A DNA stretch of 64,000 nt from Clostridium_AM sp963780135 (GTDB taxonomy: Bacteria; Bacillota; Clostridia; Clostridiales; Clostridiaceae), in the NCBI GenBank assembly GCA_963780135.1, contig CAWAAR010000001.1:868001-932000 (forward strand), written 5' to 3'. The notes beneath the pieces were generated by a model, which was given only the letters and a program-made list of their open reading frames with translations, had not been told where the DNA came from and did not search any database. A program made the position numbers and the translations under genes. Below, piece by piece: positions 17,531 to 26,225 of the stretch; within the stretch, counting starts at the first letter, position 1, and each line of letters opens with the position of its first letter.

Positions 17531-18769
17531 ATGGATAACTTAAATAATGAAAATTATGAAATTCAAGCAACTAATAATACTATTGAAGGAAAAGATTTTA
17601 ATAACAATAATAATAATTTTCAAAATAAATATCAAAACAATAACAATGGTAAAAAAATAAAAAGAGGACTTATGTCCTATGTAATAGTTGGTTTAATTTG
17701 TAGCGTTGTAGGAGGAACAGTATCTACTGCAACTTCTTTATACTATCTTCCTAAATCAAATTTTTTCAAGAATACACCTTTATATCAAAGTATTAAGCCA
17801 CAGAGTACAAATTCATCAAATTTCATAAATGCATCACCAGTATCTTCAAATAGTTCTTTAACTGTAGCTCAAATAGCTAAAAAAGTCGGTCCTGCTGTTG
17901 TAGGTGTTTCTACTAAGAGTGTTGCTCAAAATGATTATGGTTTTTCACAAAATCAAGAAGGTATGGGCTCAGGGATTATAATAAATGACCAAGGATATAT
18001 TTTAACAAATAATCATGTTATAAATGGAGCTCAAGAAGTAAAGGTAATATTCAATGATAAAAAAGAAGTGTCTGCAAAAATAATAAATTATGATTCAAAT
18101 ATGGACTTAGCTATAATAAAAGTTACTGACAGTGTAAAAATGCCTGCGGTAGCAGAGCTTGGAAGTTCTGATTCCCTACAAGTTGGTGACCCTGTAGTTG
18201 CTATAGGAAATCCTATGGGTAAAGAATTATTAGGCTCTGTAACCACTGGAATTATAAGTGCTAAAAATAGAGAAATCCAGGAAAGCAATGGAAGTGCTTC
18301 AAAACAAACTTTTCTACAAACAGATGCTGCTATAAACCCAGGTAACAGTGGTGGCGCTTTAGTAAATTCTCTTGGTCAAGTAATAGGTATAAACACTGCT
18401 AAAGTTGGCGGAAATGGAGTTGAAGGTTTAGGATTTGCAATTCCTATGGATTCAATTAAGCCTAAAATAGATAGTCTTTTAAAGCCTCTATTAAAAATAG
18501 GAATTTCTGGTAAAGACATTACTTCAGATTTAGCTAAACAAAATAATATTCCTGAAGGAGTTTATGTAGCACAAGTACAAGAATTTAGTGCTGCTGAAAA
18601 ATCTGGTCTTCAAATAGGTGATATAATCACAAAATTTGATGATAAATCAATAAAATCAATAAATGAAATAAATACTATAAAGGCTACTCACAAATCTGGT
18701 GATGAAATAAAAGTAGAAATCTTTAGAGATAATAAAAATAAAGTTCTAAAATTAAAACTTTCTGAGTAG
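17531..18769 (+). CDS. HtrA/DegP-like membrane-anchored serine protease
   Basis: The 412-residue protein has an Asn-rich cytosolic N-terminus (about 1-40), one membrane segment (about 47-72), then a trypsin-like protease domain outside the cell with His162 (TNNHVIN), Asp192 (MDLAIIKV) and Ser273 (NPGNSGGAL). A C-terminal PDZ domain (about 320-410) ends the protein. It degrades or chaperones misfolded secreted proteins. It starts at ATG 17531 behind GGGAGG. It is monocistronic, with a perfect dyad upstream that may bind a stress regulator. The htrA, htrB and degP paralogues cannot be told apart here, so no symbol is given. Confidence 0.93.
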   Translation: MDNLNNENYEIQATNNTIEGKDFNNNNNNFQNKYQNNNNGKKIKRGLMSYVIVGLICSVVGGTVSTATSLYYLPKSNFFKNTPLYQSIKPQSTNSSNFINASPVSSNSSLTVAQIAKKVGPAVVGVSTKSVAQNDYGFSQNQEGMGSGIIINDQGYILTNNHVINGAQEVKVIFNDKKEVSAKIINYDSNMDLAIIKVTDSVKMPAVAELGSSDSLQVGDPVVAIGNPMGKELLGSVTTGIISAKNREIQESNGSASKQTFLQTDAAINPGNSGGALVNSLGQVIGINTAKVGGNGVEGLGFAIPMDSIKPKIDSLLKPLLKIGISGKDITSDLAKQNNIPEGVYVAQVQEFSAAEKSGLQIGDIITKFDDKSIKSINEINTIKATHKSGDEIKVEIFRDNKNKVLKLKLSE

Positions 18770-18899
18770 CATTTAAATAAATACTTATCTGATGACCAAA
18801 AGTATTGCAAGTAAATTCCATTTAAAGCTGTAAATTTTTTAATATTATAGCTAAACAAGAAATTATACAATAAATATTAAATATTGTTGAATATTTTAC

Positions 18900-18929
18900 T
18901 TTATTAATCTATATGATTAATGGTATAAT
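18900..18929 (+). promoter_or_regulatory. Promoter of a candidate small RNA
   Basis: TTTATT, 18-base spacer, TATAAT with an extended -10 (TGGTATAAT). No protein-coding frame follows. Confidence 0.45.
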
Positions 18930-18935
18930 TTACTT

Positions 18936-19078
18936 ATAAGTAATTTTTACATCATTAAAATTTGAGTGTAATTATTACATTAAAGACAAATACTCAATAG
19001 TTCTATCCTCCGTTAGATACCTTAGTAATTTTTGTTAAGTATGTACACTTATAATAAAAATGCTAAGGTATCTTTTTT
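18936..19078 (+). ncRNA. Candidate small non-coding RNA
   Basis: About 143 bases lie between an extended -10 promoter and a strong terminator, with no ribosome binding site plus start codon. The RNA contains UAUCCUCCGUUAG, where CCUCC is complementary to Shine-Dalgarno sequences and can sit in the loop of a short UCUA/UAGA stem. It could be a trans-acting small RNA. It could also simply be the HtrA 3' region, since the HtrA stop is 245 bases before the terminator hairpin. No known RNA family was recognised. Confidence 0.35.
19015..19078 (+). terminator. Terminator after the HtrA gene / candidate small RNA
   Basis: AGATACCTTAG (19015-19025) pairs perfectly with CTAAGGTATCT (19063-19073), with further A/T pairing inside, followed by six T. 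Confidence 0.8.
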
Positions 19079-19123
19079 AATTTCTTTTACTGGAACACAT
19101 CTCCTAAATCAAGTTTTGTTAAA

Positions 19124-20836
19124 TTATTTTACTGTTGCATTTTCTATTAAATCTATTTCTTTTTCTTCTAGTCCATAGTATTTATATAATATTAAATTAT
19201 TTTTTTTGATACATCTATCTAATTTTACTTGTAACATATGTTTAGAATTTTCTTTTCCATTGAATTCTAAATTCTTTATATTTTCTTTAGTTTTAATTAT
19301 ATCCTTTATTATCTCCATGTATTTATTGTTGTATAAAATATCAAAGTTAATGGGAAGTCTTTTTACGTCATAATGTTGTATATATGGATAAGCATTAGGA
19401 TTGGTTACTAATGTTTTTGTAAAATAAAAATCACATAATTTTGATTGAATTTGACCAAGTATGTTATACACTTTATCCAGACTAAAGGGTATAATCATAT
19501 AAATAGATTGTTCTGAAATTATGCCCTTCTTGTCTATACTTGCAATTAAGTGTTTTCCTGTTTTTCTTAGCAATATCTTAGGACTCAAAAAATGTTTTTC
19601 TATGTTCTTTGTTCCTCCAAATATATTTATATTCTCTAAACAACAATATCTATCTTCATTTTCTACAATGTATCTTCCTAAGTCTCTTCCTACAACAATT
19701 TTATTTTTTTCATCTTTAAATCTTGAATATCTAAAATGTTCATCTTTATCTTTTATCATCATACCTACATGTACATTACAAAATGTTTTCAGTTCTTGTG
19801 ATTTACTTTCTATTTTTTTGATTATATTAGTATATTCTTTTTTAGTAAGAATATTTATAACATACTTTTTATCTTTATCTATGTTTATATAATTTTGATC
19901 TATATTTACAGAATCAAATTTATTTTCATTTACATAATCTAATTTCAAACTTATTTTGTGTTCATCTTTTAATCCAGTTTTTTGTACAATATAAATTGCA
20001 GTTCCTACAATAGCTTCCTTAAAGATTTTACCAGATAACTGAGTGATACTAATAACTTTAGTATTTTGTAATAAATTTTTTCTTGATTCTATATAACTAT
20101 TAGATAGAAAATATCTATCTGGTATTATAAACCCGTGGAATCCTTGCCTTTTTAATTTTTCTAAAGCTCTCTCCATAAATAAACAAAACTTGTTTTTTTT
20201 ATATCCCATAGTTTTATAGTTATTTATTATATAATTCCAATATTTTTCATCAATCTTAGATTTCAGCAATACCCCATAAGGTGGATTTCCTATTATATAA
20301 TCAAATTCCCTACTCCAAAACTTTTTTAATTTTTGATAATCTCCTTTTATATATTCTTTTGGAATATTATCTTCCTCCCATTTAATTAAACTATCACATT
20401 GTAATATATTTATATCTTCATTTGATATTTTATTACAAAGGGTTGAAATTTTTTTTGTTGCTATTTTTACAGCTATGGGGTCTATATCCACTCCATATAA
20501 ACAATTCTTTATAATGTGGTAAGGTATATTTTCTCTGCACCAATAGTTTTTATCATTATATTTTTTTTTAAGAAATTCTATATTTTTCTCAAACTTATAT
20601 TTTAAAATCTCATATGCCTTAATTAGAAAATATCCAGCTCCACAACTAGGATCAAGTATATTTACATATGGATTTGCTAATACATCAATTTCTTCTACAG
20701 TATATTTCAATATATAATCTATTACAAAATCCGGAGTATAAAACATTCCTATAGACTTTCTAGTAGTTTTATCTGTAAGTTTTTCATGTAAATCGCCAAA
20801 ATTTCTTTTACATTTTACATTATCATGAACAATCAT
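19124..20836 (-). CDS. CamA-like solitary adenine-N6 DNA methyltransferase, copy 2
   Basis: The 570-residue paralogue of the protein at 13773 has the same order of parts: GMFYTPDFVIDYI (about 30-42), motif I DPSCGAG (62-68), YGVDID (114-119), motif IV NPPY (184-187) and a TaqI-like C-terminus (PYIQHYDVKRLPI). The length and the KNI..LKKKY...W..ENI..HII spacing strongly recall C. difficile CamA (577 residues). No nuclease domain or nuclease gene is present. The start is taken at ATG 20836, nine bases after GTGGAGG; upstream in-frame starts abut or precede that site. Confidence 0.85.
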   Translation of the reverse strand: MIVHDNVKCKRNFGDLHEKLTDKTTRKSIGMFYTPDFVIDYILKYTVEEIDVLANPYVNILDPSCGAGYFLIKAYEILKYKFEKNIEFLKKKYNDKNYWCRENIPYHIIKNCLYGVDIDPIAVKIATKKISTLCNKISNEDINILQCDSLIKWEEDNIPKEYIKGDYQKLKKFWSREFDYIIGNPPYGVLLKSKIDEKYWNYIINNYKTMGYKKNKFCLFMERALEKLKRQGFHGFIIPDRYFLSNSYIESRKNLLQNTKVISITQLSGKIFKEAIVGTAIYIVQKTGLKDEHKISLKLDYVNENKFDSVNIDQNYINIDKDKKYVINILTKKEYTNIIKKIESKSQELKTFCNVHVGMMIKDKDEHFRYSRFKDEKNKIVVGRDLGRYIVENEDRYCCLENINIFGGTKNIEKHFLSPKILLRKTGKHLIASIDKKGIISEQSIYMIIPFSLDKVYNILGQIQSKLCDFYFTKTLVTNPNAYPYIQHYDVKRLPINFDILYNNKYMEIIKDIIKTKENIKNLEFNGKENSKHMLQVKLDRCIKKNNLILYKYYGLEEKEIDLIENATVK

Positions 20837-21011
20837 AATATTCATCCTCCACAGCATACTATCAATATATAAGCAGTTTAAAATATTGCGGCATAATATT
20901 ATATTTCAATCATATCTATTTACCTTATTTTATCATAAAAGTTTAATTTATTCATTTTTATTTAATAATTAACTGTACTTTTATAAATCACTATATTTAA
21001 GAAGTTTAGCT

Positions 21012-21071
21012 GCATAGTAAAAAGTTTGAGATAAAAATATAACTATTTTTATCTCAAACTTTTTACTATGC
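21012..21071. repeat. Perfect 28-bp inverted repeat with a four-base loop
   Basis: Arms 21012-21039 and 21044-21071 pair without a mismatch around TAAC. It abuts the stop codon of the small gene at 21071. The minus-strand continuation lacks a U run; the plus-strand continuation is moderately T-rich. It may be a terminator, an mRNA-stabilising hairpin, or a mobile hairpin. Confidence 0.7.
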
Positions 21072-21223
21072 TATTCTTTTGGTTTATTTTTTCCTAATTT
21101 CTTAGCTTCCTTTGAAAATCCTATGTCACTAGAAATCTCCATTTTCATAGTTTGAATTTCTTCTTTAGTTTTTTCTCCAGCTTTTTTATTATCTTTGCTA
21201 TTTTTATCATTTTTATGGGACAT
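21071..21223 (-). CDS. 50-residue lysine-rich hypothetical protein
   Basis: A short reading frame starts at ATG 21223 behind AGGAGG and ends at TAG 21071-21073. The product (SHKNDKNSKDNKKAGEKTKE...MEISSDIGFSKEAKKLGKNK) is very hydrophilic and ends in a segment, EISSDIGFSKEAKKLG, that could form one amphipathic helix. It has no cysteine. It resembles small spore or DNA-associated basic proteins in composition only. The ribosome binding site is strong. The stop codon touches the perfect 28-bp hairpin. Confidence 0.65.
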   Translation of the reverse strand: MSHKNDKNSKDNKKAGEKTKEEIQTMKMEISSDIGFSKEAKKLGKNKPKE

Positions 21224-21331
21224 TATTTATTTACCTCCTAATTTTTTAAATATGTTAAATTACATCTTAGTAAAACTTGATATAAGCTTCACTTCATAAT
21301 CTAACCAATATGAAAAAATATATTAGGAATT

Positions 21332-22093
21332 CTATAAAGATTTTTTTCTATATATAAACAATAAAAATATAATGCTAAAAAGCATACCTGCTATACTTAC
21401 TGATTGAGCCATTCTCATGCCGTAAAACATTAAACTATCTGTTCTTAAACCTTCTATAAAAAATCTTCCTAGAGAATATAATCCTACATAAGCCAAAATT
21501 ACAGTTCCCTTCCTCATGACTTTTCGTAATAAGTAAATAAGTATTAGGCATACACATATATTCCAAATTGATTCATATAAAAAAGTAGGTTGATAGTAGC
21601 TGCCATCTATATACATTCCTTTCTGTATAAATAAAGGAAATTTCTGTATAAACTCATAGGATACAGCACCTCCATGAGCTTCTCCATTAAAAAAGTTTCC
21701 CCATCTTCCTATAGCTTGCCCTAAAATTATAGAAGGAGCCGCCATATCTACCAACTCAAAGAAATCTATCTTTTTAAACCTTGTATAAATAAAAGCCGCG
21801 GTTAAACCAAATATTATGCCACCATGGATAGCTAATCCACCTTGCCTTATATTGAACATATTTATAATATTATGCTTATATTGATCAAATTCGAAAAATA
21901 CATAATAAGCTCTTGCTCCAATTACAGCGAATGGGAAAGAAATTAAAAACACATCAATAATATTATCAAAACTGTAATTTCTAATTTTACAATTTATACT
22001 TCCTAAAAAAAGTGCAGCTACAACTCCAATACCTATAATTATTCCATACCATCTTACATCAAATCCATTAATCGAAAAAGCTATAGGATTCAT
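21332..22093 (-). CDS. lgt: Prolipoprotein diacylglyceryl transferase
   Basis: Lgt transfers diacylglycerol from phosphatidylglycerol to the cysteine of prolipoproteins at the membrane. The 253-residue protein has seven or so hydrophobic segments. It carries the family signature GRWGNFFNGEAHG, preceded by RQGGLAIHGGIIFG with the conserved His. The start at ATG 22093 is behind GAAGGATGTG. The neighbours do not form an obvious lipoprotein operon. Confidence 0.94.
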   Translation of the reverse strand: MNPIAFSINGFDVRWYGIIIGIGVVAALFLGSINCKIRNYSFDNIIDVFLISFPFAVIGARAYYVFFEFDQYKHNIINMFNIRQGGLAIHGGIIFGLTAAFIYTRFKKIDFFELVDMAAPSIILGQAIGRWGNFFNGEAHGGAVSYEFIQKFPLFIQKGMYIDGSYYQPTFLYESIWNICVCLILIYLLRKVMRKGTVILAYVGLYSLGRFFIEGLRTDSLMFYGMRMAQSVSIAGMLFSIIFLLFIYRKKSL

Positions 22094-22162
22094 AAAATCA
22101 CATCCTTCTTTTTAATTTTAAACATTACCATTATACATTAAGTCATAAATAATATAAATACT

Positions 22163-22197
22163 AAAAGACTTCCAGTATTTACATTATACTGAAAGTC
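22163..22197 (-). terminator. Terminator of the TSUP transporter gene
   Basis: The minus-strand RNA has GACTTTCAGTAT-N7-ATACTGGAAGTC followed by TTTTAGTATTTAT. Confidence 0.75.
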
Positions 22198-22218
22198 CTA
22201 TTAAATTCAATTGATTAT

Positions 22219-23094
22219 TTAAACTTCTAATTCATGTTTTCCTCTTGAAGACTTAAACATAACAAATGATGTATATATTATTACACAAACTACTACCCAT
22301 TTTAAAACATTTAAAGGTAATGACTTTACAATATATGCAGCTATAAGTACACCTATTGTACCTAAAATAGCTATGCCAATTGAAGCTTTACTTGAATATG
22401 CTCCACTCTTTATAAATTGATAGGATGAAAATGGCATTAATACTGCACATGAACCCATCATTATAGGAAACGCTACCTTTGGTCCCATTCCTAGTGCAAA
22501 AACCAAAGCCATACATGGTGCATAAAGACCTACTCCTACAGTCATAAGTGCTCCAAAAATAAAATTTCCTATGATTCCAATTACCAGCTTTATGCCACTT
22601 AGTCCTAAAGCATCTCCACCTACTGGGAAAAGATTTAATTGACCAGCTATCATAAGTAAAGCTACTATTAACAGTGATACACACATAGAAATTTGAATAG
22701 TTTTTTCTTTAAGTTTAGAAACAATCTTAGCTCCTACAGTGGCTCCTGCTACTGCAGCTGCTAACATGCTGAAAAGAGTTACTGCATCTACTTTTATAAC
22801 AGTCATAAATATAAGTGCTTCTACCATAGTAGGTATAGTGTTAGCTACATTTAAAGTACCTGGGAGTTTTTTGTCTTCTACCATTTTCAAATTTTTAAAA
22901 AAGGATGTTTCTATAGCAAAACTTCCTATTCCTAAAGTATCAAAAAAATTAGCCAACATACCAATAAGTCCAAATTTTATAGAACTTCCATCTTCCAAAG
23001 TACCTTCCTTTTTTTTCTTAATATAATCTTTAATAAGTAACATGAGGAAACACAAAGCGGTTACACTAATAAATCCTAGTACAATTTTTAACAT
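22219..23094 (-). CDS. TSUP-family transporter (TauE/SafE)
   Basis: The 291-residue polytopic membrane protein has eight or so hydrophobic segments in two halves. IGMLANFFDTLGIGSFA in the first half, with FGALMTVGVGLYAPCMALVFALG in the second, is the TauE/SafE pattern. Members export sulfite, sulfoacetate or other organic anions, or import sulfur compounds; the direction and substrate here are unknown. The start was placed at ATG 23094, spaced well from AGGATAGGTG. A GTG at 23103 lies inside that site. It is monocistronic with its own terminator. Confidence 0.85.
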   Translation of the reverse strand: MLKIVLGFISVTALCFLMLLIKDYIKKKKEGTLEDGSSIKFGLIGMLANFFDTLGIGSFAIETSFFKNLKMVEDKKLPGTLNVANTIPTMVEALIFMTVIKVDAVTLFSMLAAAVAGATVGAKIVSKLKEKTIQISMCVSLLIVALLMIAGQLNLFPVGGDALGLSGIKLVIGIIGNFIFGALMTVGVGLYAPCMALVFALGMGPKVAFPIMMGSCAVLMPFSSYQFIKSGAYSSKASIGIAILGTIGVLIAAYIVKSLPLNVLKWVVVCVIIYTSFVMFKSSRGKHELEV

Positions 23095-23330
23095 AAATTT
23101 CACCTATCCTTTGTAATTTTCTATTTTTTTATGTTTTATACCTATTTTTTTATGTGATACTATGATTATTTTATAACATTATACATATTTTTTCAATATA
23201 ATTAAACAGCACAAAGTACTTTTATACTAATTTTTATGAATAATTTAAAGCTTAGAAACATTACAAACTCAATGGAATAGGTATTATTTAAATTAATTAC
23301 ATATTAAATAAAATTTTCACAAAAATAGCT

Positions 23331-23370
23331 CAAAAAATAAAAAACACCAAGCATAAATGCTAGTGTTTTA
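23331..23370 (-). terminator. Terminator of the RNase P RNA gene
   Basis: The minus-strand RNA has AAAACACTAGCAT and ATGCTTGGTGTTTT forming a stem, then TTATTTTTTG. Confidence 0.85.
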
Positions 23371-23375
23371 AACAT

Positions 23376-23713
23376 GTGACTAAGTCTATAAGCCGAGTTC
23401 TGTTTTAGACAATCATCTATCTAGACCCATTGTTACCAATAGGTTCCAGCGATACTACCCGGAAGCGGGACGGACCACCCCTTAATGCTTCTCTATTCGA
23501 TCTTGCTCCAGATGGGGTTTACATAGCCGCAAAGTCGCCAATGCGCTGGTGAGCTCTTACCTCGCCTTTCCACCCTTACCACAATGTGGCGGTATATCTC
23601 TGTTGCACTTTCCTTCAAGTTGCCCTGACTGGGTATTACCCAGCACCCTGTCCTATGGAGCTCGGACTTTCCTCTCCTGTGTTTCCACAGCAGCGATTGT
23701 CTGGCTTACTCAC
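23376..23713 (-). ncRNA. rnpB: RNase P RNA
   Basis: The catalytic RNA of RNase P removes tRNA 5' leaders. The 338-base minus-strand sequence begins GUGAGUAAGCCAGACAAUCG and contains the universal GAGGAAAGUCCGAGCUCC segment, the AGGGUG...GGUAA region, GCAAGAUCGAAUAG and the 3' conserved AACUCGGCUUAUAG, followed by the closing P1 strand. Ends were placed by pairing GUGAGUAAG with CUUAGUCAC. The fold is of the ancestral (class A) kind as far as I can judge by eye. Confidence 0.96.
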
Positions 23714-23720
23714 AAATATT

Positions 23721-23749
23721 ATAATAGCATACATAAATTAAAATTACAA
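23721..23749 (-). promoter_or_regulatory. Promoter of rnpB
   Basis: Minus strand: TTGTAA (23749-23744), 17-base spacer, TATTAT (23726-23721), about seven bases before the RNA 5' end. Confidence 0.65.
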
Positions 23750-23768
23750 ATAAAATTTTATCCATATC

Positions 23769-24491
23769 TTAAATATTTTTCTTTTCACCACAATAAATTA
23801 TTCTGCCGCAATTATCACAATACACTATTTTCTCTTCTCTATTTACACTATCTGTAGTCATAGAAGAAACTTTAACTTTACATCCTGAACATATACCATT
23901 TTTTAATTCTGCTGCTCCCATGCCTTTAAAACTGCATATATCATTAAAACTTTTTAAAATATCTACTGGAATAGTCTTTTCTATTTCTTTAATATTCTTT
24001 TCTGCTTTTTCTAATTCTTTTTTTCCTTCAACTATTTTTTTATTTTCTTTCTCTTTATATTCATAAAAATTCTTTTTTAACTGAGACAATTTTAACCTTA
24101 AATTTTCTTTTTCTACACACAGCTTTTCTTCTTTTTCCAATAACCCTAAACTTTCACCATCTAATACTTTTATAGCTTCTTGTTTAGTTTGTATTTTCTT
24201 CTGTAGTGAATCTATTAATTTCAAATCACTTCCTGCGTTATTATAAAGCTCAAATTTGATTTCTTCTAACTCTTTTTTATTGCTATTTATATTATTATTT
24301 ACAATTTGATATTTTTCTCTAGTTTTTACTATTTCATTATCTTTATTTTTGAATTTCTCTTTTTCAAAATTAAATTCTTCCTTAGCTTTTTTTAAAGTAT
24401 GAGTATATTCACTAGTCTTAGTTATGTTATTACACACCTCAACAACTTTTTTATTTTCTTGAATTTCTATAAGTAACTTTAACACATTCAT
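23769..24491 (-). CDS. C4-type zinc-ribbon coiled-coil protein (COG1579 family)
   Basis: The 240-residue protein is mostly a long, highly charged coiled coil (about residues 20-175, rich in Lys, Glu and Asn). It ends in a zinc ribbon with CSGC (about 203-206) and CDNC (about 226-229). This is the bacterial COG1579 family, widely conserved next to the Nif3-like gene in Firmicutes, with an uncertain role thought to be nucleic-acid related. The start at ATG 24491 is behind AAGGAGG. It follows the Nif3-like gene after a terminator. Confidence 0.88.
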   Translation of the reverse strand: MNVLKLLIEIQENKKVVEVCNNITKTSEYTHTLKKAKEEFNFEKEKFKNKDNEIVKTREKYQIVNNNINSNKKELEEIKFELYNNAGSDLKLIDSLQKKIQTKQEAIKVLDGESLGLLEKEEKLCVEKENLRLKLSQLKKNFYEYKEKENKKIVEGKKELEKAEKNIKEIEKTIPVDILKSFNDICSFKGMGAAELKNGICSGCKVKVSSMTTDSVNREEKIVYCDNCGRIIYCGEKKNI

Positions 24492-24544
24492 TTTTTTATC
24501 CTCCTTATAGTAAATTTTTCTATAAACATTTGCTTGGATTTTTT

Positions 24545-24588
24545 TTAAAAAAATAGAAATGAGTACTTTTCACTACCCACTTCTATTT
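24545..24588 (-). terminator. Terminator overlapping the end of the Nif3-like gene
   Basis: The minus-strand RNA has AAATAGAAGTGGGTA and TACTCATTTCTATTT forming an imperfect stem, followed by a T run. The stop codon at 24583 lies in the stem. Confidence 0.75.
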
Positions 24589-25398
24589 GTATTTATACGT
24601 ATTCTTATTAGACTCTGATATAAAAACAGAATTTTTGTAACCCTTATGTTCTATTACATTGCTTAACCATTTAGCTAAAATTTCTACAGCAGGCCATTCT
24701 GTTCCAAAATGTCCAGCATCGATAACAGCTATTCCCTCTTCTTCTAAGTCACTAACATAATGATATGTAGTATCTCCTGTTATTATACAATCTGCACCTA
24801 ATTTTTTAGCAACATTAAAGTAACTCTGTCCACTACCATTTATAACCGCAACTTTTTTCGCTTTTTTATTTCCATTACCTGAATACCTTAAGAAAGGAAT
24901 ATTTAAACACTGTTTTACTTTGTCACATATATCATTGACTGTAATAGCTTCCTTAAGTTCTGTAATTCTTCCTATTCCAGAAAACTGATCTTTATCATCT
25001 CTTTTTTCTGAAGGTTCTATAGTTCTGTAATTTTCAAAACCTAAAAGTTCCATTATAATATCGTTAATGCCTCCTTTTACAGAGTCAAGATTGGTATGGC
25101 TTGAATAAACATTTGTATCGTTTTTTATAATCTCTATTATTTTCTTTCCCAGTAAAGTATTCTTAGTTATGTTTGCTGGTTTTTTAAAGAGCAACGGATG
25201 ATGTGTTAATATAAAGTTACATTTCTTTTCTTTTGCCTCATTTATAACTTCTATAGTACAATCTAATGCTACAAGTATAGATGTTATTTCACTCTCCATA
25301 TCTCCTACCATAAGGCCTACATTATCATAATCCTCTTTAAATTTTGATGGTGCGTGTTCTTCCATTATTTTATCAATATCCCTTACTTTTAAAGGCAT
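24583..25398 (-). CDS. Nif3-like dinuclear metal centre hexameric protein
   Basis: The 271-residue protein of the Nif3/YqfO/YbgI family has metal-binding motifs LTHHPLLFKK, YSSHTNLDSVKGG and AVIDAGHFGTEW, with the histidines and acidic residues of the two-metal site. It is the short form without the extra domain inserted in Bacillus YqfO. The biochemical role is unsettled; a GTP cyclohydrolase-like or regulatory role has been proposed for the family. The start at ATG 25398 lies 13 bases after the end of trmK, so the two form an operon, a common Firmicute arrangement. Confidence 0.9.
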   Translation of the reverse strand: MPLKVRDIDKIMEEHAPSKFKEDYDNVGLMVGDMESEITSILVALDCTIEVINEAKEKKCNFILTHHPLLFKKPANITKNTLLGKKIIEIIKNDTNVYSSHTNLDSVKGGINDIIMELLGFENYRTIEPSEKRDDKDQFSGIGRITELKEAITVNDICDKVKQCLNIPFLRYSGNGNKKAKKVAVINGSGQSYFNVAKKLGADCIITGDTTYHYVSDLEEEGIAVIDAGHFGTEWPAVEILAKWLSNVIEHKGYKNSVFISESNKNTYKYK

Positions 25399-25411
25399 GT
25401 TAGCAACTCCT

Positions 25412-26077
25412 CTAGTTTTTGGATTTTGACTTTAATATCGACTTTTCTTTTTTTGCTGATTCTGTATCATCTTTTATATTGTTTAATATTTTATTATAAG
25501 TTGTAATTTTAAACCTTATAAATTCAGGTACAAGAATATGTTTTTTATCTATCAAAGACTTTCCTACTTCATAAAAAATACTATCAATCTTTTTAACTTC
25601 ATTATTGTATTGTATTTTTATTATCTCATAAAATTTATTTTCGTCAATACATAACTCTTCATCAAGAATATTATAACCTTTTTTGTATATGTATTCTCTA
25701 AGAACTTCTGGATTTTGTACTGGTTGAAGTACTGCAAAATTAGATTTTTTAAAAACATCTAATCCTTGCTCTATAATATCTCTAATTAAGTTTCCCCCCA
25801 TACCAGCAATAATAATGCCTTGAGCTTCCCCCACTTTTACAGTGGTTAAACCAGCTCCTAATCTAGGGTCTATTTTTCCCTGTAGATCTTCAAGTGTTAT
25901 ATTCATACTAGCTTTTCTTACTGGACCCTTGTTTATATCTGAAGCAATTGCTTTAATACAAATATTATTTTTTATTAGTTCAATAGGTATATATCCATGG
26001 TCTGTACCAATATCAGCAACACAATTACATTTATCTACCATACTGGCAATAGTTTTAAGTCTTATACTAAGTTCCAT
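25412..26077 (-). CDS. trmK: tRNA (adenine(22)-N1)-methyltransferase
   Basis: The 221-residue SAM-dependent methyltransferase of the TrmK (YqfN) family modifies A22 of tRNA. Seen: the SAM motif VADIGTDHGYIPIELI (about 20-35), IASDINKGPVRKA, RLGAGL and IIAGMGGNLIRDI, followed by the short coiled C-terminal region. The position upstream of the Nif3-like gene and downstream of rpoD matches other Firmicutes and supports the call. Confidence 0.93.
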   Translation of the reverse strand: MELSIRLKTIASMVDKCNCVADIGTDHGYIPIELIKNNICIKAIASDINKGPVRKASMNITLEDLQGKIDPRLGAGLTTVKVGEAQGIIIAGMGGNLIRDIIEQGLDVFKKSNFAVLQPVQNPEVLREYIYKKGYNILDEELCIDENKFYEIIKIQYNNEVKKIDSIFYEVGKSLIDKKHILVPEFIRFKITTYNKILNNIKDDTESAKKEKSILKSKSKN

Positions 26078-26225
26078 TTATATACGCTCCATTCTATTAT
26101 ATCCTATAAATATTTACTTCTAATTTTTAGTTTAGTTGAAACTTTACTTGAATAAAATTTTCTTTTAGCCATATTAAAGAAAATGATAAGTTAAATGTGC
26201 TATTTTATACTTTTTTGAATCTGCT

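Noticed and set aside
13773..20836. Restriction-modification or BREX/DISARM defence island
   Set aside because: Only methyltransferases are present. No nuclease, helicase, PglZ, Lon-like or BrxL-type gene lies near them; MATE and HtrA are housekeeping types.
23549..23857. Open frame on the plus strand across the RNase P RNA
   Set aside because: It lies inside rnpB on the opposite strand and has no protein-like pattern.
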